Of a DNA stretch of 64,000 nucleotides, positions 1 to 14,245 are shown in pieces. Location of the stretch: the NCBI RefSeq assembly GCF_018139145.2, contig NC_059481.1:16914368-16978367 (forward strand), read 5' to 3'. A model generated the notes under the pieces. It was given only the letters and a program-made list of their open reading frames with translations. It did no database searches and was not told the origin of the DNA. The position numbers and the translations under genes are program-made. Source of the DNA: Gymnogyps californianus. Taxonomy: Eukaryota > Chordata > Aves > Accipitriformes > Cathartidae. The number at the start of each line of letters is the position of its first letter. The first letter of the stretch is position 1.

Positions 1-3000
1 TCAAGGGCACTCCCCCACACTCTGGTTTTACAAAATGTTAATTTATGAAGTGTCTGGAAATATCAAGAGGATTGGGTTTCAGGCCCTACAGTGCTCCTGC
101 TCTAAACTACACAAGATAAATAAAGACGGGAAAACAGCAAGTGGGGGGACCGGAGAGGAGACTAACTGGCCATATACAGATGAATTCCTGCTGGAGCCAC
201 GAATTTCATGCAAAAAGAACTAAAATAGCAACATCTTTCACAAGTTTATTGTTCTCCACTAGTGTCAAGGGAATTACTGAGCTGGAATATTCCCCTTTTC
301 TTATGAGTAGTATATGACATTACTGCGTTGTATGACCCGTCATCAGTCTCCTCGCTTTTTTGTTATAACACAATTATTTGAAAAAAAGGCCCTTCTTGGT
401 TTGATTTGGGGTTTTTGATTTTATTGTCTTTTCTTTTTTACCTGTAGCAAAAAGTCTGAAAATGGAAAGAAACAATGACTTGAGGGGTTTTTTAATCACT
501 TTTATTTTCTTGTTTGGTGTTTTTCCTGGGCATCTTCCTACAAAGTTCAGACCTGCAATAACTTACTCTCACCCTGTGGTGTTGGGCGAGACACAGGTTT
601 GCTCACACACTTTGTCCCACAAGCTTCATTCATATTGAATGAATGCCAGAACCCATCATTCATAAAATGAACGAGCTTTCTAATCAGTGTATTAATGCCC
701 TCTTCTTAAAATCCATGTCAAAGGAGACTAAAAAAAATCCAGGACAAACCTACAAACAGCTTTGGCAGGAGAAATAAACCCATAATCCAGTTCTTCCAAC
801 AATGTGCATAGAGAAATCCATATAAATAGAGTAGCTGCAATTGCAGTGACTAAAATAAACCTTAAGACAGAAGATGAATATATATCCTTTCAGGCATCAC
901 ACTACTAAATGCAGAACAACTTTCCCCATAGCTATACTAATGCATGGTTTTGTATATCTGGTCAGAAATAGGAGGCTGGAGGAATTAGGAGAAGTAACCC
1001 ATCCCAAGTTTATTTTGCAGACACATAGGAAAGTGATACCACCAGCAAAAGCCACCGACCATGGAAAGGAGAGGAGGTGAGGAAACAAGAAACCACACTT
1101 CAAGTGTGTGGCAACAAACAAATTACCAGCATATTGCAGCATTGTGTTTACTATCACAGCTGAGTTTAGAACTAAAAAAACCCCAGATATTTGTGTACAA
1201 TCATCTGAATTTATGTAACTTGCTGAAGGTTATTTGTCACTAAATTGATTGCTTAAAAAAATATATCCCTCATGCAGCATTTCCACAGGTGATACTGCTT
1301 CCCAGCTGCGTCCTGTCTGCAAACAAAACCATATGCTGCCATTCAATTACAGATACACAGGAGTTTCTTTTGGCTGTGAGGGATGGAAAGGAGGTTTAAA
1401 AGGCATTTTGTGTTGGCCTGCCTCTACCGTTGCTCTCCTCCAAAGCCATGGAGGTAACCCCGCAAGCCACCCTTGGGAAAACCAGACACCCACAGATTGC
1501 TTTGACAGCAAGAAAAAGAAAAGAAACTTTATGACACCCTTCTCCCCCTAGAAAAAATTGAAAAAGAACATATTTAATCGCAAAGTCAGCCTAAAATCCC
1601 TTCTTTTTTTCTTTCAACGGTGTTGGAAACCTCAGTACTGCGGCCTTCACGTACAACAGCCCACCAAACAGAAGTCGGGAACAACTTGCAAGTTACACCG
1701 CAGCAGAGGGGCCGGGAGCCTAGCTGCAACACAAGCTAACAAAACATCACTGATTTAATTGACTCATGATTTAATAAAATGTTCTGGATATAGATTAACT
1801 CACTTTGCTTAATGTAGCTCAGCTTCCTGGCAGCAGGAACTGGCCCAGCGCTGTTCCTGGGCTGGGAGCTGGGCTGCCCAGGGGCTGCACCCACTGCTGC
1901 TCCGGGATCACCCGTGCTCCAGTCGACCCCCTGGCCACACCACTTCCCTTCCCCACATTTATTCCATTATCCTTCCCAAAATAATGAAGCTTAAAAAAAG
2001 CTAAGGTACAGGCAAGCACATACACACATGCATAAAAAAATAAGCTTAAGCCTTTTCCATGCTATAGAAAGTCCCTTACCCAGCTCTGCCAGCCCTGTCT
2101 TACTCCAGAGATTAATACCTAGTCAAATACCCTTAGTCTCAGGACTAAGTTTCTTCTTTTGCACCATTTCAATCCCATAATTGTGAAAAAATCATTTAAT
2201 GGATTACTTAATTCCTACCCAAAGCCTGGAAAGAGATGAAGCAGTGTAGGGTTAATAAAAGCAGCGCCGTTCCCCATGCCTAGCAGAGGAAGGCAGCAAT
2301 CTCTCTCAAATGTGCACATCTGGTTTCCCTGCTCCCATCTCTTCACCCATTAGTAGATATAAAAAACAAACCCACAAAACTCAAATCACAGCGGCTATCA
2401 CTCTACAGTCCATATGCCCAACTTCAAATAAAGAAAGATACTGTAAAAGTTGGAAAAACAGAGAGTAAAAGGATTATTAGCTAGCTCTAATTATACAAAC
2501 TGATCTCATCCTCTTGTCATAAGCCTCTTTCCTGTGTCCGGAATCTATTTGTGCAACATAAAGACCAGCCTTTTGTAAATGTCCAAGGGTCATCAACACA
2601 GGGCGATTCATTTCCCATTTTACAATACACACATACTGTCAACCAATTTACTTGTAATAAGATATAACCCTGCCCTCACTTGTCAATTTTTTCCTTTAAA
2701 ATATTACGAATGGCAAACAATATTTAAGATACCGATTTGTAAAATCCAAACAACATTTCAAAAGGAGCTATGATGCTGCTATAATAAAATAAAAATCACA
2801 GACCACATCTTCAGTTCAAGTAGCTACATCCTAATAAAGTTAAGAACTAACAGTCGACTTGAATTAAAGTGCGGCATGTACGCAAAAGCACACGTATGTT
2901 TATACTCAAATTAAGTCCTCCAACAGGTTCTGGGGTAGCTGTTTCACATATGCATGAGGCATTAATCTCAGGCTCAAATATTAACTTCCAGAAATCCTTA

Positions 3001-6000
3001 GCACACATTCTAGATGCCTCTTCAAATGAGTAAAATCCAGTTTATACCTTCCAATACACTTTGTCCTTTGAATACACATTTTGGCAGTAAATTGTGGGGA
3101 AGCTCTCCATGATAACCAGCTCACATTTGTAAGAGTGATTATTGACTTTGGGTGCTTAACTAGGAACTTCTTGAAAAACCCCAGTTTTCAAAGGACAAGT
3201 AAAACCACAGTTTCCTGCAGAAATGGGGTCCATCCCAAAGGGTATCAAGCTAAGCAGCCGAAGCATCATGAAAGTTGCTAGTTTCCTTTGAAAACATAGA
3301 TGCATTATATGCGACCAACAGTGCCTCTGGATGCACAGCACCAGGTGAAGAACAGTGTGGAGGGAAGAACAAGATTTGGGGAGTATTTCACACCAGTGTA
3401 TAAAAGGATAAACATGATGGATAGCTGTCATCAGCACTGAAATGCCTGCAGCCTTACATATGCAGTGGGAGAGAGCAAAGCCTCTAACTATTGATTCCAA
3501 CAACTCTTGATTGCAGCACATGTCCTAAAAACAGCCTTCTCCACCTTACTATTCTCCTGACTCCTAGGGCTGTGTTGTTTTAGGAACTACGTTGAGTAAT
3601 GATGGTTTCAGCAAAAGAAACAGTACCTCCAAGCCCTAGAGCTGAGCAATAAGGCCCTGCTTCTCTCTGTGCTCCCCAAGCCACAGCATTTGTACTGCGT
3701 TCCCAAAAACGCAGGCTTGGAGTAGAAAACAATTCATGAGGCCCAAAGCACCATGCATGTTTTTATGCTGACAAATATTATTAAATATTTCCTAGCATTT
3801 GCAAGCCAGGTAGTTATTCAATGTATATTTTAATAAGTGCATGCACCAAACTTAACTGCTAAGGCCACAGGTAGAGTTGGAAAAACTGGTATCACGACCA
3901 AGACCCAAGAGACACCTCCGCTCTCATTTTCATCAGAGCAGCTTTGGTGCCCAATGTTTTAATGTGCTTTTCCTCTCTGAAGAATACATCAGACTCACTT
4001 TTCCCTTTAGGCTCCCTTTTGCAAATGCTCCCGGCTCTGCAGCTCTAGGCATCACAGACTTACTCAGGGAAAGCCTGGTTGGCACTTTTTTCCAGAACAG
4101 GAAAACTTCATCAGAAACTTCAGGTTTCCTACTGGAGAACCTGTGCTAACCCCACTCCCTGCGGCACAGCACAACCACATCTGCCACTGCAAAATTAAGA
4201 ATTGTTTCTTCTTAAGTGCTCCTTTTCTTTCAACTCACAAAACTATGGGAAAACTTTCTCCTCTAACAAATTAGGTAGTCACAGGACATGCTCGTTTTAC
4301 TGGAGCATCCCTTCTGAGGCACGACAGTCTCAAAAAATGCACATCATTCACCTAGAAAGTGCAATGATGGAGTCACTTGGTACTGCATCCCCAAAGAGGA
4401 AAAATTAGAGCTGCAGCTCTGTTCCCAGGATACAGTATTATGTTACACATCCAGGGAATGCCCCACAAAAAGTAAAACCCCAAGCACCAGAGAGTATCAC
4501 ATCTCTAAAACAGACAAGAGAGAACACTCATTCAAATCCGATTTTTTAAGTAATTAAAGTATCAAATAATAAAAATCCAAATAAGCACAGTTTCTACCCA
4601 AATCCACTACCCCACCTTCTGGGTTCGAGCCTTTCTGCAGCTAGCTCACACTCAAAAAAGCAAACTGCACACAGACACCCCACTTCGCACCTGAAATCAT
4701 TTCTTCCAACTGCCTTTACAAAGCGGCCTTTCAGACTGGTCCCTCAGGAATCGAACGGGTTAAGTGCCCACAGGTCCCAGCCTCCCCAGTAAATCATTTA
4801 TTACCCCAGCTCAGGGACAAGCAGCTATGCAGAACCGAGAGCCCACGCTGTGCAGCTGTTCGCCAGCCAGGCAACTCTCTGCAATTATGTTATAACACAG
4901 GATTAAGCTTGGGGAGTGGAAATACGTCCCTTTATTACTGGGGTTTGGTTTTTTTTTTCCCCAAGTTATGCAGCTATTTTAAATGTTACAGAGATCATTA
5001 ACATGAAGTTCATTAAGCAGTAACCACTGTATGAATGAAATGAAAAGATTATCATTATAAGCACAATTATGGAAATACTAGACCAGCAGGCAGAAAAAGG
5101 AAAGGGTATGAGAATGCTGCTCCTAAACTCCAGTTTAGCCTTTTTTTTTTTTCTTCCCCAGATCCTTCAGAGGAGGCACACCCAGAAATCAGGCATGATG
5201 CAGAGGCTGGTTCCCAGGCAGGAGGTCAGCTGAGAAGCTCTTGCTGCCTGTGCCGGGCCTCCCCGGAGATTTCTCTGCTGCTGCCACCATGCAAGAAGTC
5301 ATCCACTTGGTGACCCCCAGGAAGGGTCTGGCATCTTCCTCAGCAGCAAGCACTGCTCACTGCAAGCTCACCACGCTCCAGAAATTAGCAGCAAGTTAAG
5401 AAACTATATGACAAATCAAGCCACAAATTGCTTCTCTTACATGGCAACTGGTGTCATGCATTCCTCCTTTAAACACGGCCCCATACATTTCGCTAACGAG
5501 CATCGACATTCATGATGAACTTGGAGACCAGCTCTGAGCCAGCCACTTATTCATTCCCAATAAGGCAGGTTTCATTCATAATTTTGCCAAAGACTTAATT
5601 TCCTTCTCAAGCTCTGAAAATAGGTATAATTCCCCTGCCCAACCCCACCGAAAAAAGGAAACTCAAATAATTACAATAAATACTTGTCTTTCTACAGTAA
5701 CAGCAGTTTACGATTAATCCACCCAGCTGTTGCTACAGCTCAGTAACGCCAAATGATTTGGACCCAGTATTGTTAAAGCACTGGTCTTCTCAGGCAAGAC
5801 CATGGAAAATGTGAGACACTGCGGAAGGTAAACAGGTTAGAGACAGTGGGAGGAGAAAGGAGGCAGCTTGCAGTGGTTTTCGTCCCTCCCTCCCTCGACA
5901 GAGTTCGAACATGGCAAGCACCCATTTCCAAGTAAGACTCTCGCAGTTTCTTTGCTGCAGGCTAACAGTTTTTGCAAATTCAAGTCTTTTTGGAGAGAAT

Positions 6001-9000
6001 GGGTGTAACTCCATGAGTCAGAACAGCTACTGTCAGTATTGCAATAACCATATATTCGCTTTTAGGTCAGATCCATCCCCTGAGCTTGTACACCACACCA
6101 AGAAGCTGGTGTTAACAGAAAAACAAACCCAGAAGCCTCAACACCACAACTGCTCCATGACAGACAGATGGCCGTCATGCTGACTGGGAGGCACATCCAA
6201 CCAGCAGCTGGCGGGACCTGAGCTCTGATCCTGACTGGCTCCCACGGAAATCCTCGGGCTGTAACCATGTGTCTGCCCCAGGGACATGAAAGTCATGTCT
6301 TAAAATAATACGGAAAAATAGCTGATGCTCTACACGTTAAGTGCTATTTTACACCGCGGCATACGGCTGACGCAAGGGGCGAGACCACACATCGCTTTCC
6401 TTTTCTTTTTTGCTTCCACCACAAAGAAATTGTATTTTATTGTAAAATAACTTGTCAAATTTGCTTATAACATGTGCTTTGATATCAGCATCCCGTCCTG
6501 CTGTCAAGCAGGTAAGCTGGGCAAACCCATTCCCCCAAATCCCTCGCCTCAATCCTTGCTTGTACCTGAAAGAGCTGCCAAAACATTTAACCTTACTTTA
6601 ACTGCATGAAGCAGTACAGGTGGCTCCAAGATGTCCTTCAGGTCGTTCCCACACCAAGCAGGGAAGAGCAGGGCAGGTCACGATGCTCAGCTCCTGGAAG
6701 AGAGGGAAGAAGAAAGAGTCACCAGGTGCAAGGGACAGCATGGCTGCTGGGGGTCCCAACATCCAAACCAGCATCACACCACCTTCACCAAGGGGGATGG
6801 AAACCATCCTCTACCTTGCTAGCCATATGGGAGGCATGCGTTGCCTCCCGTGGTAGTCCCATGTGGTGACCCACCCCAGGCTTCCATGAGTACACATGGG
6901 GCGATGACCACGCAAAGTATAGGGCTATATATAGACCCACATGGGCATCCGGCACCATCTAAGAATAATTGTGCTGCTGAGTTGTATTTGCTACTGCCCT
7001 GCTATTTGGTTTATCCCCAAAGCTGTTGATCTGCTGTCCATCACCGTATCCCAAACCTCTAAAATAGCCTTAAGTCCTTTACACCCATCTTAAACACAAC
7101 CTCTCCAGGACAGACTTCATCAAACTATTTGTGAACTCCCTTACAGCAAGGTATTTTAAAAGGAACAAAAGTGCCAAAAGTAGATGATGGCAGGTGATGG
7201 CCAGCAGATAAAGCACAATTTACCAGCAAGTCTCTGCCAAGCCCTTCTGGGTTGCCTGCACTTTTCCACAGGCTGACTTCCTGCTCTGGGGCAAAATCTA
7301 CTCAGTAGATTCATCCACAGGAATGAATCTCATCTATTAGTACACCTGGAAAGAACAGTTAAAGTGGATTAAATGTCAAAAGGAGAAAAAGCGCAGGTTG
7401 GCCTTTAGCTTATTAAATGCTGTGTGGGAGACCTTATTAGCTAAATCAAAGTCATCACAGCACCTTAGGCCATCATTTGGTTACCATACCAGGAAAGGTT
7501 GTGGCTACACGCACATCACCGAACACAAGCGCGACACACCAACTGCCTCCTCCTGTTTTACCAGACAGAGGAGACTGTGCCCCTGCGCTCTCCCCGTTGG
7601 GAAAGCATCCGTAATCAGGGAATCTCACAGCCTGAGCCAACCTGCCGAGTTCAAAGTGCAATTACAAGCACAGAAGTAACAATGGCAAAACTAGTTACTG
7701 GCTGGGAAATCAATTGTATTGTGTGAATTAGCTGGGAACGTACAACACCGGAAGATAATGCATTGCACAACAAATCTCACTCATTCATCTACACAAGAAG
7801 AGCATCACCTCAACATCTCAATGTCAGTTTTACACAATGTTTTCTTAAGATTCATTGCTAAAGTCTCTTTTGTCTGTTCTGCTGGTGGGTTCCTGCTGAG
7901 AAATGGGGAGAGTATTTTGCAAGGCATTACAGGGTACTGCATGCTAAAAGGCATTTTACTACAAATATATATATTTAAACATAGACCAAATTGGAAAAAA
8001 GAAAAAAGTTTGCCCTCTTGCTACTCTTAGAGTATCAGGATTGTGCACAAATTTCTTCATTGTGGTTTCACACATTTCTGAATTATATTGTTATGGGAAA
8101 CTACTGGAGCTGAAAGAGACATTATCTGAACTCTTAAATCCCAGTCAAGAGCGCGCAAACGCTCTTTGGATTCATTAACCAGTAAAAACCATCCTCGCAG
8201 TCACAAACAGACTGGAACTTCCCTCCGGCATTCCTGTAGTATTACTTTCAGGACCACATTTTAAAAGATGGTTACTGTTTGATAAAGCAATGATTAACTA
8301 CGTTAGGCAAGCAACATTAACCCAAGGCTCCTACTAGCCATTCCGTGTTGATCTCCAAGTAACAGCTCTCTTCAAGGCATATACTACAACAATATAGTGG
8401 TTTCATTCATTTGTAAGACACTGATAATTTGGCTTTTAATACCATACTTGTAATATTTTGGCAGCGAAAGCAGGGTTTACTGCTATTCCTTTGAACCAAA
8501 AAGCAATATGGGTATGGCTAACACGGCTAAAGTAGATAGTGAGTATGCTGTGAATCACTGTAGGTTTTTCATCATATCCACTAAGGAATGAGGGTGTGTG
8601 TATGGAGACGCACATGCAAAGCTCACTTGGATGCTCATGACTTGGAAAGTATTATCAAGTGGAGAAAATCAACTGGCCTAGCAATAAAAAGTAGTAATAC
8701 AGATCATAAAATTCTTCCTCCGGGCTTTTTTTGTTTGCTTTTATTCTGTAGGAATTTTTAGATTGCTACAGGAAAAAGCAAAGAATATTAAAAAGTCTTA
8801 AATATATATTTTAGTTCCGTATGTAAAGAGCCTGCACAATCAGTAAGGTTGTCCACATCAAAGAATCAGCTCCCCAAAGAATTGATTTCGGCTTCCCATG
8901 AAACTGCTATGGGGTAACTCCCGCATGCCTGAGCACATCCATTTCAGAAGAAGGATCTCCCCATGTGGATTTCTTCTCCTCCTCTTCCTTTACTGGGAAA

Positions 9001-12000
9001 TCATTACCAAGTGTAGATGAACACTGATGTAGCTCCTCTTTTCTGAATCTTAAAAAGATGGTTTTAAAAATTATGTTTTGTGGGTGAGCTCATACTGGTT
9101 TACAAATAAAAAACTACTCCATCATCACAGGAAGATGATGACATATGGTATCTTTATAAGGAAAGCTGTAAAAAGCAACTGGGTTCCTACACTGCTCTGC
9201 CAACATTCCCATATTCTGACCTGCAACTCTGGGTAATTTCTGCCCAAAAGGGCCTACAGTCACGACAGTCACGATACCACACAGTGCTCACTAAAGTAAA
9301 TGAGAATGTAAAGGAGAGTCCTTTTGAAACTTCCCTTTACAAAACCTATTCTGCTTGGATTTAATAAAAATAGGGGGGAAAAACCCATCTTGTTTGCTAG
9401 GGCAGGATTATTTGACGGCAGATTGCTCATGGTCTTGCTCCCTATATACTGAGACAGCTAAAGCAGAAATTACCCATGCCACTGATGAATTACTGAAACA
9501 TGTTCAGAGAAGAGAGAGGGAAAGAAAGTTTAAGGACAGCATTACAGCTATTCACGCTTTTAAAAAGACAAGGTAACTGGCCCTGTGGATTATATATGTA
9601 ATTCCTGTAACAGAGAAGTTCTTTTCCTAAAAAAGAGCACAACGGCTTAGAGGTGATCTGCATCTGATGTCTCCTTTACAGGCAGAGAAGCCAAGCATCA
9701 AGAGGTACTCTCTCTACATTCTAAATGAAATGAATGGCAGTGACTAACACAGCGGAAAAAAAGGAGTTATCCTGTGTTGAAAATCTATGTAGGAGCAATC
9801 AGTTGGGGCTGTCAAACACACATGCTTGGTAGAGCCCCAACACTTGGACCTCAGGGTTTCCAGCTGCTCTGCTGGTTCCTCCTCAGCAAACGTCCATCCT
9901 TCCAAAACACCACAGAGGAAACCACTCCTCAAACTTGCTCTTCTTTCCCCCTGAACACAAACCCATTTTATTTTTCTGAGAAGCATTGCATGTTTTGGTG
10001 CTCTGTCAGCTGATCGCTTTGACACGTCAAATGAGTTATCTCACCATCTGGTTGTAATTGTCATCACGAAGCTTTCAACAAATTCTAAAAACAGCACCAA
10101 GATCAGGGCACTAATGGTCTAGGAGATGAACTCCTGATTATTTGGGATTATTTGATACAGCTGGAACCTTTTGATAGCCAAGACTCCCAAACACAGCCAA
10201 TCCCACAGCTACGGCACCCAAACAAACCTCTGGAGTATTTCCGAGTTTTGGCTGTTGCCTGCTATAAAATCTCCTCACAATTTCATATCAAATGATGTCA
10301 AGGAAAAGTCTGCTTCTCCTCATCTCCCAAATTGCTGGGTGTACAACTACATACTGTTGTTATCTTTTGCTTTTAATACACAGCCTATACTTACATACCA
10401 TGACATTCTCATTACAGGACATCCTTTTCCTGCTTCTATTGCGTCTCCCAAGAGAAACTGGCTCACAAGACCTTTTCGGAAGTTTGTCCCATGGTCTGAA
10501 CTGTATTTCCTAATTCCTTAGGGAAGGGAGCCTGGACACACTCCGCTCAGACAAGGCATTTCCCACAGTCACATGCTACGAAGCCACGTTCAGAGCAGCT
10601 ACTTCTTCCCTTGGTTGACCTCAAGGGAAAGTCAAGCAGGTCCACACCAAGGCTAGAGAAGAGCAGCAGCATCCAAGCTGCTCCAGCACTCAGTGAGACA
10701 AATCAATGGACATATGTTGGCAATATAAATAGAAGAATAAAAAACTATTTGCCTAAAATCTGCTTTGCTTTGGACAAGTGTAAATGCAACATGGATCCAC
10801 TAACTGCTGCATCACAGTACATTTTTACCAGCAGAGCAGAGGGCAGATTGCAGCTCATCACATTTTGACACACACACAAGGTTCCTCTAAAAGCAAATGA
10901 TAGGTTTTGTTTAGAGGGCAGCATCTGACTTGGCACATTGGATGAAGAAAAGCCAAGAATTTTAAAACAATAGAAAGTAAAACATATCCATATTTCACAG
11001 GATTGTACACATTGCAGAGCAAGCAATAACATTAAGATGTTAACTGGAGTCCCATTAATCCTGACTACCAAGAGATGAGAGACAAAAATTCTTTCATATA
11101 CACTAAGTTAACTTTTGAAACTTAAACTCTTTTGACAGCGTCGCCTTGAACCTGTAGACAGAAACATTGCCATGCTGGCGGAAAAGGGAAGCAAGGGAGC
11201 ACCCAGCCAAGAGTACTTCCCTGCTCACTCTAGCCCCGGACAGACACAAATTTTCTCTCTAGAACTTGGGGATCTGCACAGAACTGAAAGAAGTTTGGGG
11301 TTTGCTTTTTACTTCCACCAGCAATCGCAAAGCAGTGAAACAAAGAGAACGGGGATGCTTTATGCCTCTCAATGGCAACCTGAACTCCATAAAGTCCTCT
11401 TGTGCAATAACCCCCAGGAACCTGTTTCCCCAGGAGAAGATGAGGTGCCACGGGGACTCTGCAAGCAGTGAAACCCTCCTGACCTCTGAGAGCACGGTCC
11501 TGCACAAGTGCTCTTGAAAGGTACACGATTGATATTTTGAAGGCTGAAACAAGCAGGAAAAAACCTGGAAAGAATAATAATATTTTTGTGACCCATTACA
11601 GTTTTTACTAATAAGAAAAGCAAGACTTGGTCCAGAAATTTGATGATCTTTAAACTGAAGCATGTCACAGTGTTCATCCTAAATAGCAACTGCTTCTTTC
11701 CAGACAGTCTTGTAAAACCACATCAGGACTGAGATAAGGACTTCAAACAAGACCTTCGTGGCTGACTGTCTGCGGGAGATATTAAAGCTTAACTCTTGGA
11801 GAGTTTAGAATCTGTGCAACACATTAACACTTCATTGAACCACCATGGCAAGACCACCATCCCCCTTGTTACTGGGGAACAATATCAGAGTGATTAGCTA
11901 AAAAAATAAAGCAAATAGCAGCAAGTTGCAATAACATCTCAAGCCCACAGCCACTCCTAAAACACAAACTCTTTTAATTCTGCAACAGATTCTTCTCCTT

Positions 12001-12445
12001 CCCCTCTCCTTTTCTTTTTTTTTTTTTTTTTGTTTGCTTGCCCTTCCCATCCAGGGAGCAAAGCCACAAGAACCATCTCTCCTCTATCATGACATTCAGG
12101 TTACAATCTGAATGAGTTGTGCCCTCTTGCTAACAAAGGCCAAAGCCCAAAATAAATCCCTTTTGGAAGACCAGGAAACAGAGGAAGCACAAACAGTGAA
12201 GCCAAGGACTACTTCAACATGGCCATCAGCAAAAGCTGCCAACACAATGCCTCAACGCAAAAGAAAATGCCGCTTAACCACAGTCCCCCACTTAACAGAA
12301 TGGGCCTATTTTCTTTGAAATATTGGGTGCAGCTCGTGAGCAGGACAGGCTAAACGTTTCCTGGGAAGGCGACATGTCACCCCCAGAACAGGATACAACC
12401 CTGAGAAAAGGCAGAGTGGTTGGAAACAAGAATCATGTGAAAATT
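1..12445. other. Non-coding stretch, no gene recognised
   Basis: This stretch is AT-leaning with frequent stops in all frames and no protein I recognise. The small ORFs are isolated, overlap on opposite strands and lack paired splice sites. It contains poly-T runs at 4949-4958 (10 T) and 5141-5152 (12 T), a GC-rich patch at about 1828-1935, and a poly-T run at 12015-12031 (17 T). If the CpG island near 58 kb starts a minus-strand gene, this would be intron or downstream DNA. Intron and intergenic DNA cannot be told apart from sequence alone. Confidence 0.6.
12015..12031. repeat. Poly-T run (17 T)
   Basis: This is an uninterrupted run of 17 T, preceded by a pyrimidine-rich lead-in. Read on the minus strand it is a poly-A run, but no AATAAA or recognisable retrocopy body lies next to it. 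A simple homopolymer is therefore more likely than the tail of a processed pseudogene. Confidence 0.9.
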
Positions 12446-12510
12446 TCAGTTGGAAGGGCCCTTTGGAGGTCATCTGGTCCATCACCCTGCTCAAAGTAAG
12501 GCCATGACAT
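12446..12510 (-). mobile_element. CR1 LINE fragment (3' part), minus orientation
   Basis: The text reading TTGGAAGGGCCCTTTGGAGG, then a TCATCTGGTCC-like block and CCTGCTCAAAG, follows the reverse complement of the avian CR1 3' region. Only about 65 bp are recognisable, and the CATAGAAT terminal octamer is missing or decayed. CR1 is the dominant retrotransposon of bird genomes and is usually 5'-truncated, as here. No reverse transcriptase reading frame remains. Confidence 0.7.
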
Positions 12511-12564
12511 CAAGGTTATGACATTATCCCCATGCTTTCATTGTTCAAAATTGTCCCGGTCAAC

Positions 12565-12690
12565 TGTGGTCTCTGTCTCAATTCCCACATGTAAAATCGA
12601 GCTAAATAGGCTCATCGAGCTCCATTGCCACAGGAATGAAGTCAAAATCATCATCAGTTGCAAGGCACTCCAACTCCAGCCATGTAGCCT
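12565..12690 (+). mobile_element. Ancient MIR/CORE-type SINE remnant
   Basis: CTCTGTCTCAATTCCCACAT followed by GTAAAAT resembles the MIR block 'CTCTGTGCCTCAGTTTCCCCATCTGTAAAAT'. Downstream text resembles the 'CACAGG..TTGTGAGG' and 'TTGTAAGGCACT' parts of the family. The copy is heavily diverged, as expected for an element that predates the bird-mammal split. Recognition is by eye, and the ends are uncertain by tens of bases. Confidence 0.45.
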
Positions 12691-13024
12691 GCACAACTCA
12701 CTTTCCCCACGTACAAAATTGATTTTCTTCTTCATTTCCACAGTTTAAAAAAAAAAAATCAATAAAGAACTTTTACTGTACTTAGAAACCTTGTGATAAG
12801 GAAGGGAACATGCACATGTTGAAACCAAACATCAGCATATAACATGCACTGACACATTAATACAAGCTTTCTCCTCCATGTTAAGGATCACTTTGGCATA
12901 AAACACAAAGTGCAAATCTATATTCCTGTCTGCCACTGCAGCTTCAGCCAAGACCAAGATCCCTCCATGCCGAGCACCATGGAGGCATGCAGCAAGAATC
13001 CCTTTGCCACCATGTTTACAGGCT

Positions 13025-13140
13025 AAACAGATAAATACTGGGAGGGGATACAAAGGGCCAGAAAATGAAGCAACCCGCCCAAGGCTTTACAGATGACTGC
13101 CAGCACAGTCTGTAATCCAGCCAGTATCACCTCTCCACCC
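13025..13140 (-). mobile_element. Probable MIR-type SINE remnant, reverse orientation
   Basis: The text GAAGCAACCCGCCCAAGGCT, then TTACAGATGA, resembles the reverse-oriented MIR core 'AAGTGACTTGCCCAAGGTCACACAGA'. A later segment resembles 'GAGTCTGGAATCCAGCCAGG'. It lies about 0.5 kb from the plus-oriented MIR-like copy at 12.6 kb. Divergence is high, so a chance resemblance over part of the span is possible. Confidence 0.4.
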
Positions 13141-14169
13141 ACACAGCAGCGAGGTCCCAGCTTTCTTCAAAAGCTCCCTGCCTCTATCCACTGCCATGCG
13201 GCTGCCAGTACTGCCGAACACCGGTCAGGCAACCGCGGCATTAAGTCACTTTACTGCTCGAATCAACATGTCACTGGAGCTGTGTAGCACTTAATTATAT
13301 AAATTAGGAGATCTGTATAATGGTCCTAAACCAGTAATGAAAGAGAAGGTCTAATGATGCAACAAAAATCTGCAACCCAGCGCTGAGATTACAGGTGGGT
13401 TACACAACAGCTCAAACAATTAAGCATTTAGACGGCTAGCTGCAGACTTGCATAGTGCAGATCATGTTTTCCCAGAGCCATCATATGACTCCAAATACGT
13501 GAGATCCACTCAAGCACACCCTATCTACCTCTCTTGCCCCAGAAGCTCAAGGGAGATGAGGAGCTCAGTGTTTGAGCAGCAGTGCCATCCACAGCAGAGC
13601 AAAAGAGACGCTCCACAGCAAAGTCAGCCCTTTTCCCAAATCTCCCTCCCAAATCCACATTCAAACTCAACAGATAGGTGTAAAGTCTGTCCTAGCAACC
13701 CCTCGTATCTCACAAATAGAGCTCGCTCCTCTCAGCATTAACATCCCATTAGATAGAGATGACATAACTCCAGTGAAACCTGTTCATTTTACAACTGGGG
13801 TGACTTTTGCACCACACCGTGCGATTGAACTCCCAGCTGCAGCCTCATTTAAGAAAGCATTATCAGCACAGGGTCAACAGACAGAGCTCACCCATCAACT
13901 CTGACAACAAGTAAGGCAATTTAGGTATGTGATGAGCACTCAGCATGAACAGTTTATGTGGAAGAGAATGCTCCTACCCCAAGATTTCTGAGTGTGGGTT
14001 TTTTACTGAATAGGCTTAAATACTTCCAGATAGTATTGATTTCTATTCATAGCATTGATAGGGCATAAGAGAGAAATCATTTGGTTTGAAATATTCTTTT
14101 ACGCTGTATTGACCTTTTATGTCAATAAACACGGGACAAATTGCAGCTTAGCAGCCTAATTTTACCTTC

Positions 14170-14245
14170 TTTTTGTAAAGTGCTCAGATTAAAAGCACTA
14201 TACCAGCATCAGGGCTGAGAAGTATTATTTGGATTTTGAAAAGCA
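14170..14245 (+). mobile_element. Probable MIR/L3-type 3' end remnant
   Basis: GTAAAGTGCTCAGATTAAAA then GCACTATACCAGC and AGTATTATTTGG resemble a tail common in reptile and bird MIR-like repeats (TGTAAAGCGCTTTGAGAT, then AAAGGCGCTATATAA, then AGTATTATT). The family assignment is inferred from remembered consensus features rather than a search. Confidence 0.4.

Noticed and set aside
4621..4640. GGTTCGAGCC, resembling a tRNA B box
   Set aside because: No A box at the right distance and no cloverleaf. A single 10-mer match is expected by chance.
9256..9276. CAGTCACGA repeated twice
   Set aside because: The repeat is too short to be informative.
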